From Anaerocolumna chitinilytica (lineage in GTDB: Bacteria > Bacillota > Clostridia > Lachnospirales > Lachnospiraceae): a DNA stretch of 64,000 nucleotides. Positions 28,128 to 37,547 of this stretch are shown here, one piece after another (the first letter of the stretch is position 1; each line of letters begins with the position of its first letter). The stretch lies in NCBI RefSeq assembly GCF_014218355.1, contig NZ_AP023368.1, positions 1,430,001-1,494,000 of the forward strand, in the 5' to 3' direction. A program made the position numbers and the translations under genes. Below the pieces are notes generated by a model. It made no database searches, was not told the origin of the DNA, and was given only the letters and a program-made list of their open reading frames with translations.

Positions 28128-29120
28128 ATGGAGATAGGATACGCGTATTTTAGTGATAATCACAATGTACTGAAAGAATTTGCAAGGCAGCTTGGGGTGA
28201 AACATGCGGTTACGAATACGTCAGCCGGCTCCAGGGGATGTTCTGCCTATGTCCATCCTTGGGATTATATGCCCTTACTGCGCAAGAAGAAGGAATTTGA
28301 AGCCTATGGAATTGATTTTTCTGTCTATGAAGGAGTTAATTTTATTGACAGTGCGAAGTTAGGGCTGCCTGATAAAGATGAAGCCATAGCAAAGTTCTGT
28401 ACCCTGCTGGAGAATATGAATAAGCTGAAGATTCCAACCCTTTGCTTTAACTGGATGCCTATCTGGGAATGGTTTCGTACGAGAGATTCTGTGATCCTTG
28501 AAGGGGGAGCTGTGTCCACCGGATTTGATATAAAAGACATAGAGGATTGCCCGGTGACGGACTTTGGCAGGCTAAAGGCAGATGCACTTTGGACGAACCT
28601 GGAATATTTTCTGAAAAAGGTGGTACCGGTAGCTGAAAAATTCGGGATACAACTAGCCATTCATCCGGATGATCCTCCGGTTTCTTCTATTGGAGGAATA
28701 GACAGGATATTAACCAGTTCGGATGCGATGTACCAGGCAACCAGACTGGTAGACAGTGAAATAAATGGAATTACTCTTTGCCAGGGAACCTTTGCTGTAA
28801 TGGGTGAGGATATTCCGGCAGCAATACGCCGTTTCGGGAAGGAAAAGAAATTGTTTTTCGTTCATTTTAGAGATGTCGTCGGGGATAAGAATCAATTCTA
28901 TGAAGCCTTTCATCATGCCGGAAAGACGGATATGTATGAGGCAATGAAATGCTATTATGAAGTAGGGTTTGAGGGAGTTGCTAGACCCGATCATGTGCCC
29001 ACCATGGCAGATGACAGTGTGGAAATTCCCGGTTATGGAATTAATGGAAATCTTCTTGCTACCGGTTATATGTTAGGCCTAATGGAAGCGGCTAAAAAAG
29101 AAGCAGGAAAGACAATGTAA
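28128..29120 (+). CDS. uxuA: D-mannonate dehydratase family protein
   Basis: A 330-residue TIM-barrel enzyme resembling UxuA, which converts D-mannonate to 2-keto-3-deoxygluconate in glucuronate breakdown with a divalent metal. Visible family features are NTSAGSRG-like early loop, CFNWMPIWEWFRT, LAIHPDDPPVSSIGG (metal histidine), the VHFRDV strand and the closing ARPDHVPTM. It is somewhat shorter than typical UxuA (about 350-390). GGAGG at 28118-28122 points to ATG 28128 rather than 28116. Its partner is an unrelated hydrolase, and no other hexuronate gene is nearby, so the assignment rests on the protein. Confidence 0.82.
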   Translation: MEIGYAYFSDNHNVLKEFARQLGVKHAVTNTSAGSRGCSAYVHPWDYMPLLRKKKEFEAYGIDFSVYEGVNFIDSAKLGLPDKDEAIAKFCTLLENMNKLKIPTLCFNWMPIWEWFRTRDSVILEGGAVSTGFDIKDIEDCPVTDFGRLKADALWTNLEYFLKKVVPVAEKFGIQLAIHPDDPPVSSIGGIDRILTSSDAMYQATRLVDSEINGITLCQGTFAVMGEDIPAAIRRFGKEKKLFFVHFRDVVGDKNQFYEAFHHAGKTDMYEAMKCYYEVGFEGVARPDHVPTMADDSVEIPGYGINGNLLATGYMLGLMEAAKKEAGKTM

Positions 29121-29136
29121 TAGCAAATAAAATTAG

Positions 29137-29183
29137 AAGAACCGTGTATGGAAGAAGATTACTTCCATACACGGTTCTTTTGT
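29137..29183 (+). terminator. Bidirectional terminator between uxuA and the GH3 gene
   Basis: Perfect 18-bp stem, 29137-29154 with 29162-29179, tail CTTTTG. It is placed between converging genes. Confidence 0.88.
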
Positions 29184-29234
29184 GCAATCAGGCTAGAATA
29201 AATCCAAGGTAAAGCTGAGGGCTACATAGCTCTG

Positions 29235-31499
29235 TTAATCCTGGTTGTTCAGCATATCAATAATATTTTGGATATCTTTTGATGTGAATTGCCCGCCAAA
29301 GGAAAGGATGGAGTGAAGAGGAAGACCGGCCATCATTTCACGCATCATTTCTGCTGTACCTTCACCCAGACCTTCTGCATCGTCAACAGGAATTGCAGGC
29401 ATCAAATCACCGCCAAATTTTTGAATTAATTCATTGGCATTTTTCACATATTTCATAATATCACCTACGGTCGTGGTGTTATCCGCTACAAAGGGAAAGG
29501 CCGTTGTACTTGTGATAAAAATATCTTTTACAAGAACGATATCACGGGAAGATTTACCAATCATAATGGTAAAGTCACCAGTCTCTACGTACCAGTCTTT
29601 TAATTCTTTACTATAGTAAGCAAAGGAGCGTTTATCAAGAGTAAAGGATATTTCTTTCTCTTCTCCGGGAGCAAGTGAAACCTTTACAAAGCCCTTTAAT
29701 TCTTTTTCAGGGCGGCTTACATAAGCTTCTTTGTCGTGAACATAGAGCTGAGCTACCTCTTTGCCGGCTATTTTACCGGTATTCTTAACTTTTAGTGTTA
29801 CCGTAATGGTATCGGTATCCTTTAGATCAGCTTCAGGAGAGACTTTCAGATCACTGTATTGGAATTCCGTATAGCTTAAGCCGTATCCGAAAGGATAAAG
29901 GACCTCTAATTCCTTGGTATCGTAATAACGGTAACCAATGAAGACACCTTCACTGTATACAACTTCCTTCTCTGTACTGGGGAAATTCAAATAGGAAGGA
30001 TTATGCTTTAAGGAGAGAGGATAAGTTTCAGCAAGCTTACCGCTTGGATTTACTTTTCCATACAGTAAATCTACACATGCACCGCCTACTGCCTGGCCTC
30101 CCAGATAAACAGAAAGAAGTCCCTTGATGTCATTAAGCCAGGGCATTCTTACGGGAGAACCGTTATGAAGGATAACAACGATATTCTTCTGCACCTTGGC
30201 AATTTCCTGAATAAGGTGATTCTGGCACTGAGGAAGTTCCAGATGGGTCCTGTCATAACCTTCACTTTCAAATGAATCGGGAAGCCCTGCAAAGATAACT
30301 GCTACCTCTGCATTTGCTGCTGCATTTACTGCTTCCTTTAACAGTTCCTCATCTACCTTATCCTCCTTGGTATCATATCCCTGTGCATAGGTTACTTCGG
30401 CAATTTCTTTAACAGCATCCAAAGCGCTTGTAATCTTGAAGCTGTTAATATGGCTGGAACCGCCGCCCTGGTAGCGCGGAACCTGGGCAAATTTACCGAT
30501 AAAGGCTGCTTTGGTCTCTGGCTTTAAGGGTAGAATAGAATCATTCTTCAATAATACGGCACTTTCCGCAGCAGCATTTCTTGCCAATGCATGATGTGCT
30601 TCTTTATCATAAGAGGCATTTTCTATTTTATGTTCATAATAATGCTTTACTAGATGAAGTACTCGTCTTACGGCAGTATTTAATACTTCTTCTGACAATT
30701 CACCATTTTTAACGGCTTCTACAATTTCCTTATCGCGGATTCCGTTACTGCCCGGCATTTCCAGATCAAGTCCGGCTTTTAAGGCACTTACTCTGTCATT
30801 CATTGCGCCCCAGTCAGTCATGACCAGTCCTTCGAATCCCCATTCATCACGAAGAACCTTATTGAGAAGCCAGTCATTCTCACAGGAATAAACACCGTTA
30901 ATACGGTTATAAGAGCACATTAAAGTGGTAGGTTTTGCTTCTTTTACAATGGTTTCAAAGGCAGAAAGATAAATCTCCCTTAAGGTTCTTTCATCAGCCT
31001 CGGCGCTGATACTCATTCTGCGGTATTCCTGATTGTTAACGGCAAAGTGTTTTACACTGGTACCAATTCCTTTACTTTGAATACCTCTTACAAGGGAAGC
31101 CGCCATTTTGCCTGCAAGATAAGGGTCTTCTGAGAAATATTCAAAGTTACGGCCGCAAAGAGGAGAACGCTTCATGTTAACACCGGGTCCTAACAAAGTG
31201 GACACAGATTCTGCCTGGCATTCATCCCCGAGAGCTTCTCCGATAGTATTTGCAAGGTCCGTATCAAAGGAGCAGGCAAGAGCGGAAGCAGCTGGAAAAC
31301 AAACTGCCGCAACACTGTCAGACAATCCCAGATGGTCAGCATCCTCCGCTTGCTTTCTGAGTCCGTGAGGACCATCTGATACCATTACACCCGGCAGGTT
31401 AAGCCGATTAATGTTCTGGGTATGCCAGAAGTCAGCTCCGGAACACAAAGAGGCCTTTTCCTCCAAGGTCATTTCAGATAATAACTTTTCAACATCCAT
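29235..31499 (-). CDS. Beta-glucosidase, glycoside hydrolase family 3
   Basis: A 754-residue cytoplasmic GH3 enzyme with no signal peptide. The N-terminal TIM barrel contains the catalytic aspartate in LVMTDWGAMNDRVSALKAG and the substrate loop VSDGPHGLRKQ. The alpha/beta sandwich follows with YDRTHLELP, and a fibronectin-III-like domain (residues ~560-640, with GKIAGKEVAQLYVHDKEA) precedes an unusual ~80-residue helical tail. GH3 enzymes hydrolyse terminal beta-linked glucose or related sugars, fitting a plant-polymer lifestyle. A promoter and a palindromic operator precede it. Confidence 0.93.
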   Translation of the reverse strand: MDVEKLLSEMTLEEKASLCSGADFWHTQNINRLNLPGVMVSDGPHGLRKQAEDADHLGLSDSVAAVCFPAASALACSFDTDLANTIGEALGDECQAESVSTLLGPGVNMKRSPLCGRNFEYFSEDPYLAGKMAASLVRGIQSKGIGTSVKHFAVNNQEYRRMSISAEADERTLREIYLSAFETIVKEAKPTTLMCSYNRINGVYSCENDWLLNKVLRDEWGFEGLVMTDWGAMNDRVSALKAGLDLEMPGSNGIRDKEIVEAVKNGELSEEVLNTAVRRVLHLVKHYYEHKIENASYDKEAHHALARNAAAESAVLLKNDSILPLKPETKAAFIGKFAQVPRYQGGGSSHINSFKITSALDAVKEIAEVTYAQGYDTKEDKVDEELLKEAVNAAANAEVAVIFAGLPDSFESEGYDRTHLELPQCQNHLIQEIAKVQKNIVVILHNGSPVRMPWLNDIKGLLSVYLGGQAVGGACVDLLYGKVNPSGKLAETYPLSLKHNPSYLNFPSTEKEVVYSEGVFIGYRYYDTKELEVLYPFGYGLSYTEFQYSDLKVSPEADLKDTDTITVTLKVKNTGKIAGKEVAQLYVHDKEAYVSRPEKELKGFVKVSLAPGEEKEISFTLDKRSFAYYSKELKDWYVETGDFTIMIGKSSRDIVLVKDIFITSTTAFPFVADNTTTVGDIMKYVKNANELIQKFGGDLMPAIPVDDAEGLGEGTAEMMREMMAGLPLHSILSFGGQFTSKDIQNIIDMLNNQD

Positions 31500-31525
31500 A
31501 AGTAATCTCCTTTACTTTAATGTAG

Positions 31526-31609
31526 TCAGGTATGGGTAATACCTGATATTGTTGCGGGACACGTGTCCTGCTATAATCTGAATATAGCATTTTGTACAAA
31601 AGAAGTCAA
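31526..31609 (-). promoter_or_regulatory. Promoter, operator-like palindrome and 5' hairpin of the GH3 gene
   Basis: On the minus strand: -35 TTGACT (31609-31604), 17 bases, -10 TATATT (31586-31581). The perfect palindrome GGACACGTGTCC at 31557-31568 would lie about +6 to +17, a usual repressor position. A further perfect hairpin, TCAGGTAT 31526-31533 with ATACCTGA 31539-31546, sits in the untranslated leader. Confidence 0.65.
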
Positions 31610-31620
31610 GTAGATGCTAT

Positions 31621-32631
31621 CTAATTAATAAAAGTTTCATAATCCGTCAGGTTAGCGATTAAGAGAGAGGGAGTATTAAGACCATAGGGGCAATGCTTTT
31701 TGCAATGGTCACAATGGATGCATTCCTTTATCTTAGCCATTTTACCTTGATGTTCGTCATTCAGATAGACAGATAGGGGAGCTCTTCGGATTAAAAGAGA
31801 CATTCTGGCACAGGTAGGAATGTCAATACCTTTTGGACAGGGCAAGCAATAACCACAGCCGCGGCAGAAATCACCGCCAAGCTCGCTTTGGTCTTTCACA
31901 ATAATTGCTGTTAATTCCTCATCCAAGATGGGAGGTGTATCAATATAGGATAAGAATTCTTCTAATTCACTTTCCTTTTGGACACCCCAGATAGGAAGTA
32001 CATTATCAAACTGGGCCAGATAAGCATAAGCTGCCGCAGAATTGGTAATTAAACCACCGGATAATGCCTTCATCGCAATAAAGCCCATGTTATGTTCTTT
32101 ACATAACTTTACCAGTTCCAGTTCTTTATTTGTGGATAAATAACTGAAAGGAAATTGTAAAGTTTCATAAAGGCCGGACTCGATAGCTTCCTTTGCTACG
32201 GCAAGCCTATGATTTGTGATACCTATATGGTGAATAAGCCCTTTTTCTTTAGCTTCTAACATAGCCTCGTAGAGACCGCTGCCATCATTTGGCTTCGGAC
32301 AGACAGCCGGATTATGGAATTGATACAAATCCAGGTAATCTGTCTGTAATTCCTTTAAGCTTGTATGTAAATGGTTCCAAAAGTCTTCTGTTTTAGTGCA
32401 CATAGTTTTGGAAGCAATATAAATATGCTCTCTCACATCTTTTAGAGCATAGCCTATCTTCTCCTCACTGTCGGTATAAAAGCGGGCAGTATCAAAAAAG
32501 CGGATTCCTTTTTCATAGGCTCTTTTAAGGAGTCGTGCTGCTTCTTCCTTTGAGATTCTTTGAATGGGCAGGGCTCCGAAGCCATTCTTATTGACGGTAA
32601 TATCTGTTGTTCCCAGTGTAACGTATTCCAT
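31621..32631 (-). CDS. Aldo/keto reductase with two 4Fe-4S ferredoxin motifs
   Basis: A 336-residue protein. Residues 1-230 form the aldo/keto reductase barrel with the catalytic tyrosine in FDTARFYTDSEEKIG. The C-terminal part carries iron-sulphur cysteines in CRGCGYCLPCPKGIDIPTC and CIHCDHCKKHCPYG, as in anaerobic oxidoreductases that couple the barrel to ferredoxin-like clusters. The substrate is unknown. I chose the ATG at 32631, where homology begins, with AAAGGA upstream; the open frame runs to 32700. A TetR-family gene is divergent and probably controls it. Confidence 0.88.
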   Translation of the reverse strand: MEYVTLGTTDITVNKNGFGALPIQRISKEEAARLLKRAYEKGIRFFDTARFYTDSEEKIGYALKDVREHIYIASKTMCTKTEDFWNHLHTSLKELQTDYLDLYQFHNPAVCPKPNDGSGLYEAMLEAKEKGLIHHIGITNHRLAVAKEAIESGLYETLQFPFSYLSTNKELELVKLCKEHNMGFIAMKALSGGLITNSAAAYAYLAQFDNVLPIWGVQKESELEEFLSYIDTPPILDEELTAIIVKDQSELGGDFCRGCGYCLPCPKGIDIPTCARMSLLIRRAPLSVYLNDEHQGKMAKIKECIHCDHCKKHCPYGLNTPSLLIANLTDYETFIN

Positions 32632-32676
32632 GATGTTTTTCCTTTCTGTAGAAATCTGCTGAATAATTCTCTGTTT

Positions 32677-32713
32677 ATTATAACATCTATTCGCTGTCAT
32701 GTATATGTATACA
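32677..32713 (-). promoter_or_regulatory. Promoter of the aldo/keto reductase with overlapping operator-like palindrome
   Basis: On the minus strand, -10 TATAAT (32682-32677) and -35 TATACA (32705-32700) are separated by 17 bases. The palindrome TGTATA-TG-TATACA at 32700-32713 covers the -35. It is a plausible binding site for the TetR protein encoded next door. Confidence 0.55.
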
Positions 32714-32755
32714 AGATAAGCTAGAAAAACGGGTTACTGAATTAGATGCTTCAAG

Positions 32756-32785
32756 TTGACAAAAGGAAGTGCAGACATCTATAAT
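32756..32785 (+). promoter_or_regulatory. Promoter of the TetR-family gene
   Basis: TTGACA at 32756-32761, 18-base spacer, TATAAT at 32780-32785. Confidence 0.75.
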
Positions 32786-32844
32786 GAAGGAAATAATTTG
32801 GATTATGCGGAAATACAGAATGCTTTAGAGATGGAGACAAGTTA

Positions 32845-33468
32845 ATGGCAAGGGTATTGGATGAGATGGATAGAAAGATTCTTAAAGTGTCCAAGGAGCT
32901 TTTTATGTCTAAGGGTATACGTGAAACAGAAATGAAGGACATAGCAAAAAAGGCGGAAATAGGAAGAAGTACCCTGTACCGGCATTTTGCAGGAAAGGAA
33001 TTGATTGCTTTTTATATCGCGAAAGATATCTTGACAGAGCTAAAGAATTATTCGGAGGATAAACTCTCGCAACATAAGAATTTGAAAAGCGGATATGAGA
33101 AACTTGCCAGTGGTATGATATTATTTGCGGGGAAATTATTAGAAAGCAGAGATGAGATACGCTTTCTGGATGAGTTCGACCAGTTTTTTACCGACAGCTA
33201 TCCGGAGTCCGAAGAGGCCAGTGAGTATACTCAGTTTAATAAGAATAAGGATATGGGAATCTATCAGATGTTTCTGGAAGGAATTGCAGACGGCAGCGTA
33301 AAGAAGGTAGAGAATCCGGAGTTTGAAGCGGATGTACTGGTAAACGCTATATTCGGCATTGCACAGAGAATCATCCCAAGACGGGAGCATTACATTGAGG
33401 AACATGGATATTGTGATGAAATGCTGGAAGAAGCGGTAAGGCTGATGCTGCTTGCAATAAAAGCTTAG
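32845..33468 (+). CDS. TetR/AcrR family transcriptional regulator
   Basis: A 207-residue repressor-type protein. The N-terminal helix-turn-helix is clear (FMSKGIRETEMKDIAKKAE, then GRSTLYRHFAGKELIAFYI, residues ~15-60). The C-terminal ligand domain is helical and unassigned. It diverges from the aldo/keto reductase gene, whose promoter carries a palindrome suited to a TetR dimer, so that gene is the likely target. Autoregulation cannot be judged, since the palindrome is 43 bases upstream of its own -35. Confidence 0.88.
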   Translation: MARVLDEMDRKILKVSKELFMSKGIRETEMKDIAKKAEIGRSTLYRHFAGKELIAFYIAKDILTELKNYSEDKLSQHKNLKSGYEKLASGMILFAGKLLESRDEIRFLDEFDQFFTDSYPESEEASEYTQFNKNKDMGIYQMFLEGIADGSVKKVENPEFEADVLVNAIFGIAQRIIPRREHYIEEHGYCDEMLEEAVRLMLLAIKA

Positions 33469-33702
33469 CAAATGAGCTGAAAGGAAGGTATTATATAAAT
33501 TATATGTCTCCTAATCAATAGGAAAATCCTAAGGCTATAGGAGAAAATATAGGAGATGAATGGAATGTATAAATATTCGGCCTGGTCTAAATGGATTTTG
33601 GACTTTCATTAGCCCAGCTTATCTGCTTAGTGAAAGAAATATTGCTTTTAATAGGACAATGCTTGTGTTATAATACTGCTAAAAGCCAATGGAGGTAGGA
33701 AA

Positions 33703-34944
33703 ATGTATTCATTTGATGAAGTTGTGGGATTTGATCCGGAGCTAGCCCAGGCTATCAGCAAGGAAATCGGCAGACAGGAAGACCATATTGAGCTGATTGC
33801 CTCTGAGAATTTTGTAAGCAAAGCGGTGATGGCGGCCATGGGAAGCCCACTTACGAATAAATATGCAGAAGGGTATCCCGGAAAGAGATATTACGGCGGC
33901 TGCGAATATGTTGATATTGCAGAGAATCTTGCCATCGATCGTGCCAAGAAATTATTTGGCTGTACCTATGCCAATGTTCAGCCTCATTCCGGTGCCCAGG
34001 CCAATATGGCAGTATTTTTCGCTCTGTTAAAGCCCGGTGATACGGTTATGGGAATGAATCTTGCCCATGGCGGACATTTAACACATGGAAGTCCGGTGAA
34101 TATGTCCGGCAGTTACTTTAATATTGTACCTTACGGCGTAAATGACGAAGGCTTTATTGATTACGAAGAACTTGAGAAAATAGCTCTTAGCGTGAAGCCG
34201 AAATTAATTGTGGCTGGAGCAAGTGCTTATGCCAGAAAGATAGATTTCAAACGCTTCCGGGAAATTGCAGATCAGATAGGTGCCTACCTGATGGTGGACA
34301 TGGCTCATATTGCAGGGCTGGTGGCAGCAGGCTATCATGAAAGTCCTATCCCTTATGCCCATGTAACCACAACTACTACTCATAAGACCTTAAGAGGACC
34401 AAGAGGCGGTATGATCTTATCCAGCGAGGAATTTGCGGAAGAACATAAGCTGAACAAGGCAGTATTTCCTGGAATTCAAGGCGGTCCTTTAATGCATGTA
34501 ATCGCAGCAAAGGCTGTTTGCTTTAAAGAAGCACTTGACCCTTCCTTTAAGATATATGCCGGAAATATTATCGAGAATGCACAGGCGCTTGCAAAAGGTC
34601 TTATAACAAGAGGCTTTAACATTGTATCTGGCGGAACAGATAATCATCTGATGCTGGTTGATTTACAGAATAAAGGAGTTACCGGCAAGGAGACAGAAAA
34701 GCTTCTGGACGCCGCTAATATTACCTGTAATAAGAATACCATCCCTAATGATCCTGCTTCTCCTTTCGTGACCAGCGGTATCCGCCTTGGTACACCGGCG
34801 GTTACAACCAGAGGCATGAAGACAGAAGATATGGATGTAATTGCGGAAGCTATCAGCTTATTAATTGCAGATGTGGATAAAAATAAAGCGGCAGCGATGG
34901 AACTGGTGAAATCTTTGACCGAAAAGTACCCGCTTTACAAATAA
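33703..34944 (+). CDS. glyA: Serine hydroxymethyltransferase
   Basis: A 413-residue PLP enzyme that interconverts serine and glycine while loading tetrahydrofolate with a one-carbon unit. Visible signatures are [38 protein letters not shown], the [12 protein letters not shown] block and the PLP lysine in [14 protein letters not shown] (about residue 226). GGAGG precedes the ATG. A TATAAT at 33669-33674 is a likely -10 with a poor -35. It stands alone with its own terminator. Confidence 0.97.
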   Translation: MYSFDEVVGFDPELAQAISKEIGRQEDHIELIASENFVSKAVMAAMGSPLTNKYAEGYPGKRYYGGCEYVDIAENLAIDRAKKLFGCTYANVQPHSGAQANMAVFFALLKPGDTVMGMNLAHGGHLTHGSPVNMSGSYFNIVPYGVNDEGFIDYEELEKIALSVKPKLIVAGASAYARKIDFKRFREIADQIGAYLMVDMAHIAGLVAAGYHESPIPYAHVTTTTTHKTLRGPRGGMILSSEEFAEEHKLNKAVFPGIQGGPLMHVIAAKAVCFKEALDPSFKIYAGNIIENAQALAKGLITRGFNIVSGGTDNHLMLVDLQNKGVTGKETEKLLDAANITCNKNTIPNDPASPFVTSGIRLGTPAVTTRGMKTEDMDVIAEAISLLIADVDKNKAAAMELVKSLTEKYPLYK

Positions 34945-34954
34945 AAAATAACAG

Positions 34955-34994
34955 AATGCCTTGCTTTCATTTATTAATAAAAGCAAGGCATTTT
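34955..34994 (+). terminator. Terminator of glyA
   Basis: Perfect 13-bp stem, AATGCCTTGCTTT (34955-34967) with 34980-34992, followed by TTTTAT. Confidence 0.88.
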
Positions 34995-35134
34995 ATATTG
35001 TTATAACCTTCAACTACCGGGGTTGTGCCTCAGGGCAGCTTACAATAAGTATGAGAGCTTTAAAGAAAAGAAAGGTTTTTATTAAATATATATGAAAGGA
35101 TTCTGCAGAGTCCGCGGAATACAAGGGAACGATA

Positions 35135-35845
35135 GTGAAATCAAATGTCAGGATTGGTATTATTGGAGATTACGACGGCCGTCCCTCTCATCTGGCAACG
35201 GAGGAGGCTCTAAAGCACAGTGCTGCAGAATTGGAAATACAGGTGGAGTTTCAATGGCTGTCTACGGATTCCATTATGGAAGAGAAAGAAAAGCTAATTG
35301 GTTTTGACGGGCTTTGGTGTGCTCCCGGTAGTCCTTATAAAAGTATGAACGGTGCCATTACTGCAATCGAGTATGCCAGAGTTAATAGAATTCCCTTTTT
35401 AGGGACCTGTGGTGGATTCCAACATGCTGTAATAGAATTCGGCAGGAATGTACTGGGTATCAACATATTGAAAGATTATAACTTTAATCCTTATGCAGAG
35501 AATTCTTATATCAGCGCTCTGGCCTGTTCTTTGGTCGGTCAGACCAGACGTATTAATCTGGATAAGAATATACCTATCACCCGGATATTTGGTGCATATG
35601 AAATCACAGAAAAGTATAACTGCAGCTTTGGGTTAAATAAGAGCTTTCAAGACTTATTACATAAGAATGGTTTTAAGGTTATTGGTACCGATGAAAATGA
35701 AGAGGCTAGGTTAATGATGGTGGAAAGTAACAGTTTCTTTATTGTATCCTTGTTTCAACCTCAATTGAGCTCAACTTATGAACAGCCTCATCCGTTAGTT
35801 AATGAATTTTTAAAGCAATCCAGACAATTTAGCGTGGGCATTTGA
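35135..35845 (+). CDS. Stand-alone glutamine amidotransferase related to the CTP synthase C-terminal domain
   Basis: A 236-residue class I amidotransferase-like protein. The opening VRIGIIGDYDGRPSHLATEE and the nucleophile elbow FLGTCGGFQHAVIEF match the glutaminase half of CTP synthase, but the synthetase half is missing. The usual C-terminal His-Glu dyad is not obvious: the region reads FQPQLSSTYEQPHPLV. It belongs to the group annotated as CTP synthase C-terminal region-related proteins, some of which carry selenocysteine at the nucleophile; here it is cysteine. The start is a GTG with AAGGGA upstream. Its partner and product are unknown. Confidence 0.78.
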   Translation: MKSNVRIGIIGDYDGRPSHLATEEALKHSAAELEIQVEFQWLSTDSIMEEKEKLIGFDGLWCAPGSPYKSMNGAITAIEYARVNRIPFLGTCGGFQHAVIEFGRNVLGINILKDYNFNPYAENSYISALACSLVGQTRRINLDKNIPITRIFGAYEITEKYNCSFGLNKSFQDLLHKNGFKVIGTDENEEARLMMVESNSFFIVSLFQPQLSSTYEQPHPLVNEFLKQSRQFSVGI

Positions 35846-35957
35846 AATTTGTTTGTGCAGGGAAGAAAGTTTTCAAACGAACCCTGGCCTTAGTGAAAGT
35901 GGTATTTAGAGGCTAAAAATAAATCTCAAACTTAAAAAGAAATCTCAAACTTAAAAG

Positions 35958-36005
35958 AAATCCTGAGTTGTTTTGAATGTCAGTAAACAGCTCAGGATTT
36001 TTATA
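35958..36005 (+). terminator. Terminator after the amidotransferase gene
   Basis: A 16-bp stem with one G-U pair, 35958-35973 with 35985-36000, followed by TTTTAT. Just before it, CTCAAACTTAAAA is directly repeated in 35925-35956. Confidence 0.85.
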
Positions 36006-36042
36006 TTTAATACAGTATTAAATGTTGTTCAGGTTCATAGCC

Positions 36043-36927
36043 TTATCTGTCAAACTTTTTGATAAAACAGACACCAACAGCACCGGGACCTGTATAGGTA
36101 CCAATCGTTACACCAATCTGGAATACGGGATAAGTAACAGGTCTTCCGATTAAGCCTTCAAGCTGTGACTGAACAGCTCTTGTATCCTCTATGGTCGTAG
36201 CATTTGCGAGACAGAAGTCATAATCCTCGTAACGTTCGTTATTCTCAGTAAAATACTCTTCCGTCATAGCAAGTATCTTATCCAGAGATTTCTTTCGTCC
36301 ACGAATATTCGAATAAGGAACTAATTCCGCATCTTTTAACTGTATCATAGGTCTGATATTAAGCATTGTACCGGCAAGAGATGCTACCTTTCCGATACGT
36401 CCGCCTTTTGCCAGATATTCCAAGGTGTCAACGGTAAACATAATTCTGGCTGTTTTTTTGATCTCTTCCAGCCGGCTTACGGTATCGTCTAAACTATAAC
36501 CGGCTTCTTGTAAGTATGCGGCCTGAAGTAACAGAATTCCCTGACCGGCAGTGGCCTGTATAGAGTCTATGATATGTATCTTACTATCGGGGTATTTTTC
36601 TATCAGGAGTTCTCTGGCATTTATGGCTGCCTGGTAAGAACCGCTGAACTTCCCCGTAAGACACAGACAGAGAATATCTTTCCCTTTTGTTATCTCCTGT
36701 TCAAAGGCATGAAAATAATCCATAATGGAGGGAAGGGAGGTCTTCGGGAATATCTTTTCTGTTGCCAGTTTATGATAGAATTCTTCGTTACTTATCTCTA
36801 TATTTTCTTTGTAATAATGTTCCAGGTCGAATGTAATATAAAAGGGTACCAGAATGATATGATGTAGATCCAGCAATTCCTTTGGTGTATCGCAGGAAGA
36901 ATCGCTGAATATCTGATAGTCGTCCAT
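36043..36927 (-). CDS. DegV family fatty-acid-binding protein
   Basis: A 294-residue protein of the DegV/FakB family, which binds fatty acids for phosphorylation by FakA. The family signature is seen in FSDSSCDTPKELL at the N terminus, TSLPSIMDYFHAFE, CLTGKFSGSYQAAINAREL and LEYLAKGGRIGKVASLAG. I chose the ATG at 36927, which has AAGGAG 6 bases upstream; the open frame begins at 36942. No FakA gene is in the window. It is convergent with the amidotransferase gene. Confidence 0.92.
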   Translation of the reverse strand: MDDYQIFSDSSCDTPKELLDLHHIILVPFYITFDLEHYYKENIEISNEEFYHKLATEKIFPKTSLPSIMDYFHAFEQEITKGKDILCLCLTGKFSGSYQAAINARELLIEKYPDSKIHIIDSIQATAGQGILLLQAAYLQEAGYSLDDTVSRLEEIKKTARIMFTVDTLEYLAKGGRIGKVASLAGTMLNIRPMIQLKDAELVPYSNIRGRKKSLDKILAMTEEYFTENNERYEDYDFCLANATTIEDTRAVQSQLEGLIGRPVTYPVFQIGVTIGTYTGPGAVGVCFIKKFDR

Positions 36928-37062
36928 GAGTTTCTCCTTCATTGTGTTAATAGGAATATTATATCGAATCTGAGACTAAAAGTATAGTGGTAAAAATAAA
37001 TGTTACTGTAGAGCATGGGAATAATTACCTATATTGATGGGCGAAATCTGGGAATTATTGTT

Positions 37063-37091
37063 TTGACATAATAAGACAAAATTGGTAATAT
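37063..37091 (+). promoter_or_regulatory. Promoter of the c-di-GMP riboswitch operon
   Basis: TTGACA at 37063-37068, 17-base spacer, TAATAT at 37086-37091. Transcription should begin near 37098, ahead of the aptamer. Confidence 0.75.
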
Positions 37092-37130
37092 GAGTAATAT
37101 GGTAAGTTTTACTAATCATATACAATTGTT

Positions 37131-37232
37131 TTACCGATAAAGGCAAACGCAGCGAAAGCTGCGGACGCAAAGCCATGGGCCTAACCCCTGAAGGGTACGG
37201 TAGCCAGGTTACCGAAGATTACCATTACTACT
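37131..37232 (+). promoter_or_regulatory. Class I cyclic di-GMP riboswitch (GEMM-I)
   Basis: The aptamer hallmarks are all present: AGGCAAAC, a GAAA-capped hairpin (GCAGCGAAAGCTGC at 37149-37162), GGACGCAAAGCC at 37162-37173, GGCCTAA, and the tetraloop-receptor hairpin with GGTAGCCAGGTTACCG. It senses c-di-GMP. A terminator follows directly, so ligand binding probably switches readthrough into the secreted-protein operon starting at 37657. Whether c-di-GMP turns it on or off cannot be read reliably by eye. Confidence 0.95.
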
Positions 37233-37244
37233 AGGTAATAGTAT

Positions 37245-37276
37245 GCCTGTATCGTTTTTTGCGATCAGGCTTTTTT
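37245..37276 (+). terminator. Terminator of the c-di-GMP riboswitch
   Basis: GCCTGTATCG (37245-37254) pairs with CGATCAGGC (37262-37270) with one bulged base, then TTTTTT. It is the expression platform of the riboswitch. The following 380 bases to 37657 form an untranslated leader. Confidence 0.85.
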
Positions 37277-37547
37277 ATATTGTGTCTTGAGGGCACACAT
37301 TCTAATGGGTGAAGTCGCCGGTCCACTCGGATGTAAGATGTATAAAGCCAATCCAATGATGTTTATCACATATTAAAGTAATCAAACAAAGATGTTCGGG
37401 ATAAGCTTAGGTCTGGAAACAATCATAAAAAGAATTCTTTTAACCCCTAAATGAGATTTAGAAATACTGTAAATTAATAGTAATGAAGTCTATTTGAAAT
37501 ATCATCATTACTGTTCATAAATAACAATCAAGAAAGGAGATTAATAA

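Noticed and set aside
35092..35307. 71-codon plus-strand frame overlapping the amidotransferase gene
   Set aside because: It is out of frame with the recognised protein and lacks a ribosome site.
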